A DNA stretch of 20,133 nt from assembly GCA_002381045.1 (NCBI GenBank), contig DFWT01000138.1:1-20133 (forward strand), written 5' to 3'. The position numbers and the translations under genes were made by a program. Below, in pieces: positions 16,901-20,133 of this stretch. Below the pieces are notes generated by a model. The model did not search any database, had not been told where the DNA came from, and saw nothing but the letters and a program-made list of their open reading frames with translations. How positions within the stretch are numbered: position 1 is the stretch's first letter; each line of letters begins with the position of its first letter. This DNA is from Rhodoferax sp. UBA4127 (GTDB lineage: Bacteria; Pseudomonadota; Gammaproteobacteria; Burkholderiales; Burkholderiaceae_C).

Positions 16901-17480
16901 CGCGCCACAGCTGCGCCTGCCAAGCGTGGTCGGTTGGCAAGGGCTGGGGCAGCCCCAGCGGGCCACGCAACTGGTCCGACCCCGCTGCCCAGTCTGCCAA
17001 CCAGTCGGCACGGTAACTTTGGTAGCCATCCAGCACATCGGCCACCTGCTGCGCCAACTGGTACAGCTTGCGTGCCGAGTTGCCACCAGACAGGTAGCGC
17101 TGCAAGGGCTGGTACACCGGGTTGGACGCGCACAAACTGGGCAGCAGCCGCACCAGGCGCCACAGCAGCCGGGTCTTGTCAAACGGCATGTGGGCGGGCA
17201 CTGCATGCGCGCCCAGCACCGCACGGTACAACTGCCACAGGTAACCGCTGGGCAGTTCCATGCGCGTGGCGGCGCAAATGCCCAGCGCGGTGTCATCGGC
17301 CAGTGCCAATTCCAGCCAGTGCTTCATGCCATTGCTCTGCAGCAAGATGACTTCGGGTTCCAGCACGCCCAAAGGGTTGGCTTTCAGGTACTGGGTCAGC
17401 AGGTCACGCAGGTCTTCCAGACGGTTGCCGTGCAGCACCATAAAGCCGCTTGGCAGCGCTGGAGTCACATCGACCGGCAT
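13986..17480 (-). CDS. recC: Exodeoxyribonuclease V, gamma subunit (RecC)
   Basis: The 1164-aa product is RecC, the subunit that splits the duplex and scans for Chi through an inactive helicase-like fold. Recognisable segments: MVLHGNRLEDLRDLL near the start, ILLQSNGMKHWLELALAD, GICAATRMELPSGYLWQLYRAVL, VFGISSLP, VMVPDMASFAPHIHAVFG, PFKVIALLGMNDGDYPR and, towards the C-terminus, LTLADLQRLLRQPVEVFF. I place the start at the ATG at 17480. The frame can open 18 nt earlier at TTG (17498), but that codon lies at the edge of a dispersed repeat. The ATG at 17441 (MVLHGNRL) would align best with E. coli RecC. None has a strong SD. Residues about 810-826 are encoded by a repeat copy in a linker before the C-terminal domain. 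It is first in recC-recB-recD. Confidence 0.95.
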   Translation of the reverse strand: MPVDVTPALPSGFMVLHGNRLEDLRDLLTQYLKANPLGVLEPEVILLQSNGMKHWLELALADDTALGICAATRMELPSGYLWQLYRAVLGAHAVPAHMPFDKTRLLWRLVRLLPSLCASNPVYQPLQRYLSGGNSARKLYQLAQQVADVLDGYQSYRADWLADWAAGSDQLRGPLGLPQPLPTDHAWQAQLWRDIRSDVGEALADASRSSVHARFMSALNAPLPDVLRGLPRRLVVFGISSLPMQTVQALAGLGQHCQVLMLVQNPCQYYWGDLVEGHAQLRQQVRRRQPAKPVPVGDLILPVVAHPLLASWGKQGRDYLHLLDGFDAPERYRAQWRRVDVFVDPAAGEGATLPSQLAQLQSAMLNLTPPPSVPVLQADDGSISFVTAHSAQRELEVLHDRMLAWFDADAELQPREVMVMVPDMASFAPHIHAVFGRFRPGESRFVPFSVADTTERQSPLVQALESLLNLPTSRLSLADWLSLFEVAAVRARFKLTESDVQQLQTWVTAAGVRWGLDAAHRMHWGLIEGTPDLDQNSWAFGLRRLLLGYALGADAEQDLWQGALAQPALSGLDAPVLAGLLDWLAAVESTLITMQQDQTPAQWGVTLRTLVARFFTPADDADERAIANLLSPLDDWLWACEEASLDTALPLEVVREHWLSQIQDAGLQQRFFGGGVQFGTLMPMRSIPFKVIALLGMNDGDYPRVQAPRDFDLMAQTWRAGDRSRREDDRYLFLEALLSARQRLYVSWQGHSASDNSARPPSVLVAQLLDHVNACWAPERKPQAQPLQAFSPAYFDAGSGFETYDTDWERIGLLAKVDTALATTNSEAAGQSEIASNNAPKNLTLADLQRLLRQPVEVFFRNRLQVEFDSLDELEQTDEPFALKALQAHQAGAAMLQARDTAQAAIKLRASGQFPLAGFGELALNALAEKAQQVRAKQEVWWQGHPETLPAQAIDLQLDNAMTLTGTLSGLRTMSNGTHLPGAPCLQLEARPGAVLEGGKTPMPRGHVLMRLWVNHLAASASGLNLTSVLLGVDGEAQLPPIDSGKARAILNRLLRAYAQAWAKPLPVACKTAWTYLVAEQRNRAQEATDKPGKDPHEEAQKTFEGGQFGGERAESAYLQRAFESYDDLVGDSTGDPREGLPHWADELYGDLLAAVMPVPEVQP
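15004..15052 (-). repeat. Dispersed repeat copy D, inside recC
   Basis: On the plus strand: TAGTTGCTAGCGCA (15011-15024), TACCTTGGCTAGAAGCC (15030-15046), then CAATTCG. It is the reverse complement of the copy B pattern and lies in the same coding-sense orientation as copy A. The translated peptides of A and D align in the same frame (MPLAPKNKAQEAIT with GLLAKVDTALATTN). It encodes about RecC residues 810-826, within a linker before the C-terminal domain. Confidence 0.6.
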
Positions 17481-17495
17481 AGGATTTCTAATTGG

Positions 17496-17544
17496 CAAAT
17501 TAGCCTCTAGCCCAGGTATTAAATGTGCTAACAGCTATCGAATG
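17496..17544 (+). repeat. Dispersed repeat copy B, at the recC start region
   Basis: The plus strand reads CAAATTAGCCTCTAGCCCAG (17496-17515), an AT-rich middle, GTGCTAACAGCTATCGAATG (17525-17544). GCCTCTAGCC is identical to copy A and the AGCTAT end is shared with A and C. It fills the 54-nt gap between the tail-anchored coiled-coil gene and recC, and overlaps the last codons of the former. It may affect translation or transcription of recC. Confidence 0.6.
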
Positions 17545-17939
17545 TATTGCAACACCAGGGCCACACCAAACGCCACCGTGACCACCGCAAGTACCAGCAG
17601 ACGCTTGCGGTTGAGTTCGATGCGCTGTACCAGTTGGGCGTTTTGGTCGGCCAGGGATTGGATCAGCGCACTCGATTCAAACATCTGCTGGTGCAACTCG
17701 GCCGTGGCCACCTGCAGGTCTGCGACTTGGGTTCGCAAGGCCGCAATCGCATCCTGCCCGGTCAGCGCATGTGGTCCAGACGGCGCATTGCCATTGGCAG
17801 AAGCGGCACCAGGCGGTGGCTTATTGCCGACCTTGGCCCAAAGCTTTTTGGCGCCAGAGGCCACCTTGGGCGCGTTCTCAATCACATCCCCCCATGGGAC
17901 CATCTTCAGCACCGTCATCCAGCCCATTGCCATTGCCAC
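17535..17939 (-). CDS. Tail-anchored coiled-coil protein of unknown function
   Basis: The 134-aa protein has a short amphipathic N-terminus, a Pro/Gly/Ala-rich linker (residues 40-58), a heptad-rich helix (about 64-110, AALRTQVADLQVATAEL) and one C-terminal membrane segment (113-131, LLVLAVVTVAFGVALVL). It should be anchored by its C-terminus with the coiled coil in the cytoplasm. I do not recognise a named family. AAAGGGTGG upstream supports a start at 17939, or at the second ATG 6 nt on. It is immediately upstream of recC and may share its transcript, but a repair role is only positional inference. Confidence 0.7.
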   Translation of the reverse strand: MAMAMGWMTVLKMVPWGDVIENAPKVASGAKKLWAKVGNKPPPGAASANGNAPSGPHALTGQDAIAALRTQVADLQVATAELHQQMFESSALIQSLADQNAQLVQRIELNRKRLLVLAVVTVAFGVALVLQYIR

Positions 17940-17992
17940 CCTTTCGTTGCATCTCTACCTATGGTCTCATTGAGTTTAAGCCGACGCACACG

Positions 17993-18025
17993 AAAAAAAG
18001 GCTGCCTCCGAAGAAGCAGCCTTTT
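17993..18025 (-). terminator. Rho-independent terminator of the secreted Ala/Gly-rich protein gene
   Basis: AAAAGGCTGC (17996-18005) pairs perfectly with GCAGCCTTTT (18016-18025) around a 10-nt loop. On the minus strand the stem is followed by seven T (complement of 17993-17999). It lies 24 nt past the stop of the 18050-18874 gene and before the next minus-strand gene, separating the two transcripts. Confidence 0.9.
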
Positions 18026-18049
18026 GATGCAAGGGGTGAACTGGGTGAA

Positions 18050-18874
18050 CTAGCCTTTATGGCCTCGCCCACCTGCCCCGCCACCATTGTCTGATCCACT
18101 GCCAGTACCACCACTGCCGCCCGCACCGCGACCGACGCCACCTGCGCCGGCGCTGGATCCGTTCCCAGACGCTGCACCTGCGCTGGAGCCTGTAGAACCC
18201 GCACCATGGCCTGGCCCGGCGCTGGCCGAGCGTCCCATGCCGGCGGTATGGGCGTCGGCACCCATTGCGCTCTTGAGGGCTGCCCGGTCAACTTGCAAGG
18301 CCTGTTGCGCGGCGGCCAATGCGGCTTTGTCAGCAGCGACCGCTGGGGAGGCTGCCAGCGCTGCCGCACGGTCCGCCGCGAGCTGCGCCCGGGCCGCATC
18401 CAGCGCGGCTTTGTCCGCTGCCAGAGCAACCGTGTCGTTGGCGGCAATATCAGCCTTTACCTTGGCCTGAAGTGTCTCCACAGCAGCTTTGTCCGCGGTA
18501 ATGGTGGCGGTGTTCAAGGCGGCTGCCACATCGACTTTGAGCTGGGCCTGTTGCGTTTGAGCTGCCAGACGATCTGCACTGAGTAACGACTTGGCGGCGG
18601 CTTCAAGCGTTTCCTGGTCGGTGCGCAACTGCGCACGAGCGGCTTGCACGGCGGCCACATCGGTGGTGAGGGAAACGCCAGCGGCCTTGTCAGATTCCAG
18701 CTTGGCGATCGCCGCCTTGAGCGCTGCCAAATCATTGACCACTTGGGTTTGGGCAGCGGCAACTTCAGGCGGCAATGCGGTGGCGGCTGTGTCGGTGGTT
18801 GTTTGGGCGCTCGCACTTGCCATAAAGGCCGTCAGAACCAGAGCAGCCAACGTGAGATGTTTGAAGGGTTTCAT
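18050..18874 (-). CDS. Secreted Ala-rich coiled-coil protein with Gly/Ser-rich tail
   Basis: The 274-aa product has a clear Sec signal peptide (residues 1-23, MKPFKHLTLAALVLTAFMAS, cleavage after ASA). An Ala-rich, heptad-like helical region follows (about 35-203) with recurring ADKAAL and ADRAAL units (127-131, 153-158, 181-186, 196-200). The tail (about 211-274) is Gly/Ser low-complexity and ends GGRGHKG. No enzymatic motif is visible. Such composition fits an extended periplasmic or surface protein; no function is claimed. GAGGAAATC is the SD, but it is base-paired in a hairpin (18876-18909). The gene has its own terminator at 17993-18025. Confidence 0.8.
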   Translation of the reverse strand: MKPFKHLTLAALVLTAFMASASAQTTTDTAATALPPEVAAAQTQVVNDLAALKAAIAKLESDKAAGVSLTTDVAAVQAARAQLRTDQETLEAAAKSLLSADRLAAQTQQAQLKVDVAAALNTATITADKAAVETLQAKVKADIAANDTVALAADKAALDAARAQLAADRAAALAASPAVAADKAALAAAQQALQVDRAALKSAMGADAHTAGMGRSASAGPGHGAGSTGSSAGAASGNGSSAGAGGVGRGAGGSGGTGSGSDNGGGAGGRGHKG

Positions 18875-18875
18875 G

Positions 18876-18909
18876 GATTTCCTCGTCTAGTGAATGGGAT
18901 GAGGAAATC
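18876..18909 (-). promoter_or_regulatory. SD-sequestering hairpin in the 5' UTR
   Basis: On the minus strand GATTTCCTC (18909-18901) is followed by 16 nt and then GAGGAAATC (18884-18876). These are perfect 9-bp complements. The second arm is the Shine-Dalgarno of the secreted-protein gene and ends one nucleotide before its ATG (18874). If folded, the stem would hide the ribosome binding site, as in RNA thermometers or repressed leaders. Confidence 0.6.
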
Positions 18910-19106
18910 TTAGAAGCAAGGTGTTAATGCCGCGTAACGCAATTGCTGTTGGATTGCACCCGTTTGTATCCAATGGCCAGAATGCGAAGGGCATCTTGCG
19001 CTTGTCCACCCCCCGCGTGATCAGCTAGCCGCGATCCTGTTTGCACGTTTCGTCCAGCAACAAATAGCCAGCCGCGGGGCTGCCGCGTCAACAGCAGACT
19101 GCAAAT
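18910..19106. other. Intergenic region between the secreted-protein gene and hcp
   Basis: About 197 nt contain no supported gene. The minus-strand promoter of the secreted-protein gene should lie here, but I see no convincing -35/-10 pair. A short GC stem (CAGCC 19069-19073 with GGCTG 19078-19082) could end the hcp transcript, but it is weak and has no U-run. Confidence 0.4.
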
Positions 19107-19583
19107 TCAACGAACGATGTTTTTTGCCGTGTCCCAACCGAAAGTGGCTGCAGTGCCAAGTGCGCCCTTGGCATCTTGTGGTTTGTAGGCAAAGTCAATG
19201 TCACGGTAAGCCAGTGACACCGATTCATGCACCCCACCATCGCCAGAGGCATCCACCAAAACGCTGGTCACCAGCACTTCTTTCATGGTGATTTTCAAGA
19301 AGTCCTTCTGCCCCTCGCCCGCCTTTCGCGCGGTGAGGCAAACCTGCTTGAAAAACTTCCCTGAAGCAGCGTACTTGCCAAGCGCCGGAGAGGCTTTGTC
19401 GTATTGGTGCTGAAACGAAAACGACCCCGGCACACTTTTACCCACACCAACCCCGCCAGAGGCGGGTGGCAGCGTATTGGTCGCACTCCAGTTCCAGGAC
19501 ACCACGTCAATTTCACCTTTGTGATCTTTGTTGGTTGACTCGCCCGTCACGCCATCAAACTTGATGAAGCAATCGATTGCCAT
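19107..19583 (-). CDS. hcp: Hcp-family type VI secretion protein
   Basis: The 158-aa product starts MAIDCFIKFDGVTGESTNKD. KGEIDVVSWNWSATNT, FSFQHQYDKASPALGKYAASGKFF, LTARKAGEGQKDFLKITMKEVLV and a C-terminal FAYKPQDAKGALG all follow the Hcp1 beta-barrel family. Hcp forms hexameric rings that stack into the T6SS inner tube and also carries effectors. The start at 19583 is chosen over a longer frame (19706) because AGGGGT lies just upstream and the family begins at this Met. No other T6SS gene is recognisable in the window, so it is either an orphan hcp or the edge of a cluster continuing to the right. It has its own promoter at 19690-19719. Confidence 0.88.
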   Translation of the reverse strand: MAIDCFIKFDGVTGESTNKDHKGEIDVVSWNWSATNTLPPASGGVGVGKSVPGSFSFQHQYDKASPALGKYAASGKFFKQVCLTARKAGEGQKDFLKITMKEVLVTSVLVDASGDGGVHESVSLAYRDIDFAYKPQDAKGALGTAATFGWDTAKNIVR

Positions 19584-19689
19584 GATGTACCCCTGTTGTG
19601 TGAATAAGCAGTCAACCTCTGTCTGCACTGTGTGAGGCCGCCTGCCACACACACCCTTCGGTTGGATTGACGGTAACCCGAAGCGGCGC

Positions 19690-19719
19690 AGTATAGGGAG
19701 CGACACAAAAAGACGTCAA
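19690..19719 (-). promoter_or_regulatory. Sigma70-type promoter of hcp
   Basis: On the minus strand TTGACG (19719-19714) and TATACT (19695-19690) are separated by 18 nt. Each matches its consensus hexamer at 5 of 6 positions. The predicted transcript start is near 19683, giving a 5' leader of about 100 nt. That leader can form a stem of TGTGTG with CACACA and a TTCGG/CCGAA stem. No TGGCAC-N5-TTGC sigma54 element was seen. Confidence 0.6.
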
Positions 19720-19834
19720 GCAAAGCGCTGATGAACACGAGATCAAACCTCGCTGGCAATGATCAACGGAATAGGCAGGCGGCACCTGCCGCTATCAAAA
19801 TCTCTCCCAGGCAAATCGAATGTCCCAACTACTT

Positions 19835-19848
19835 TTGATGTGCATCAA
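19835..19848. promoter_or_regulatory. FNR/Anr-type binding site
   Basis: TTGAT-GTGC-ATCAA is a perfect match to the FNR consensus TTGAT-N4-ATCAA. A TAGACT hexamer at 19891-19896 could be the -10 of a rightward promoter, placing the site about -61.5, a classical FNR activation position. No good -35 is present, as often in FNR-dependent promoters. The target is probably the plus-strand gene starting at 19990; hcp is about 250 nt away. Confidence 0.55.
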
Positions 19849-19989
19849 GCTTGCGTTAATGATCTTGTAAGGTTCCTTAAGCGTTCTGGTTAGACTCCAA
19901 GCACAAGGTCGTAAAAGAAGTTTTCGTTGGAACATTAGGTGGTATGTCTCGCGCCCAAGATCGAGGCAGCCATCGCCGCAAATTTATAC

Positions 19990-20133
19990 ATGCAGACACC
20001 TAAAGAAAAGTTTTCAGTTGGCTCGTTACTCGGCGTGTTTGGGCTGGGCAAGAAAATCCAGGAAATCCACTATCAGGACACTGTTTTTTCTGACACCCTT
20101 CAGCCCGATTTCGAAGACACCTCGCCGGGTGTG
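19990..20133 (+). CDS. Hypothetical protein, N-terminal part (3' truncated)
   Basis: The frame opens at ATG 19990 (MQTPKEKFSVGSLLGVFGLG) and stays open for 48 codons to the window end. I do not recognise the family; the visible part mixes a short Gly-rich hydrophobic patch with a polar stretch. There is no SD before this ATG, and the frame is open upstream to a possible GTG at 19939, so the start is uncertain. It is divergent from hcp with about 400 nt between them. That gap holds the hcp promoter, a GC hairpin (19774-19790) and the FNR box. A T6SS or anaerobic role is only positional inference. Confidence 0.45.
   Translation, partial: MQTPKEKFSVGSLLGVFGLGKKIQEIHYQDTVFSDTLQPDFEDTSPGV

Noticed and set aside
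19584..19706. Longer N-terminus of Hcp
   Set aside because: It runs through the predicted 5' leader nearly to the promoter; the Hcp fold starts at 19583 with a good SD.
19774..19790. GGCAGG/CCTGCC hairpin as a terminator
   Set aside because: No gene ends nearby on either strand and no U-run follows; kept only as an unexplained stem.
19759..19893. 44-codon ORF between hcp and the right-hand gene
   Set aside because: No SD, atypical composition, and it contains the FNR box; probably chance.

Overview
The window looks like chromosomal DNA of a betaproteobacterium, most likely Comamonadaceae (Rhodoferax/Polaromonas-like). This is inferred from the GC-rich coding style, the recC-recB-recD order, the NhaR-type LysR regulator, and a family of about 49-bp dispersed repeats resembling ones I recall from that family. 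No database search was possible. I see no rRNA, tRNA, IS element, integrase or CRISPR array.

Left third (1-7631): a membrane, ion and stress neighbourhood. It starts with the C-terminus of an Alx-type TerC protein followed by a CBS-pair protein (+). A TSUP (TauE/SafE) permease and a NhaR-like LysR regulator follow on the minus strand. A compact plus-strand run diverges from the regulator: an HPF/RaiA-like ribosome-associated protein, a Bax-inhibitor-1/YccA protein, a 56-aa membrane protein, a zf-TFIIB zinc-ribbon protein and an SbtA-type Na+/bicarbonate permease. A TerB-like protein follows. After a 278-nt non-coding leader come a YjbE-type TerC protein and a universal stress protein. The shared theme appears to be metal/Na+/anion traffic and stasis or stress physiology.

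Middle (7624-17939, all minus): a tail-anchored coiled-coil protein of unknown role leads into recC, recB and recD. recC/recB and recB/recD are joined by ATGA stop/start overlaps. A DUF4386-type membrane protein sits 22 nt behind recD. RecBCD is the DNA double-strand-break helicase-nuclease. Four copies of the dispersed repeat lie in this operon: one at the recC start and three inside recC and recB, where they are translated in frame as linker or loop insertions.

Right end (17990-20133): an Ala/Gly-rich secreted coiled-coil protein has its own terminator, and its Shine-Dalgarno is paired in a perfect 9-bp hairpin. A lone Hcp (type VI secretion tube) gene has a clear sigma70-like promoter. A divergent gene is cut by the window end, and a perfect FNR/Anr-type site lies upstream of it.

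The most unusual signals are the in-frame repeats in recBC, the SD-sequestering hairpin, the structured terC leader, the inverted repeat between nhaR and the HPF-like gene, and the FNR box.
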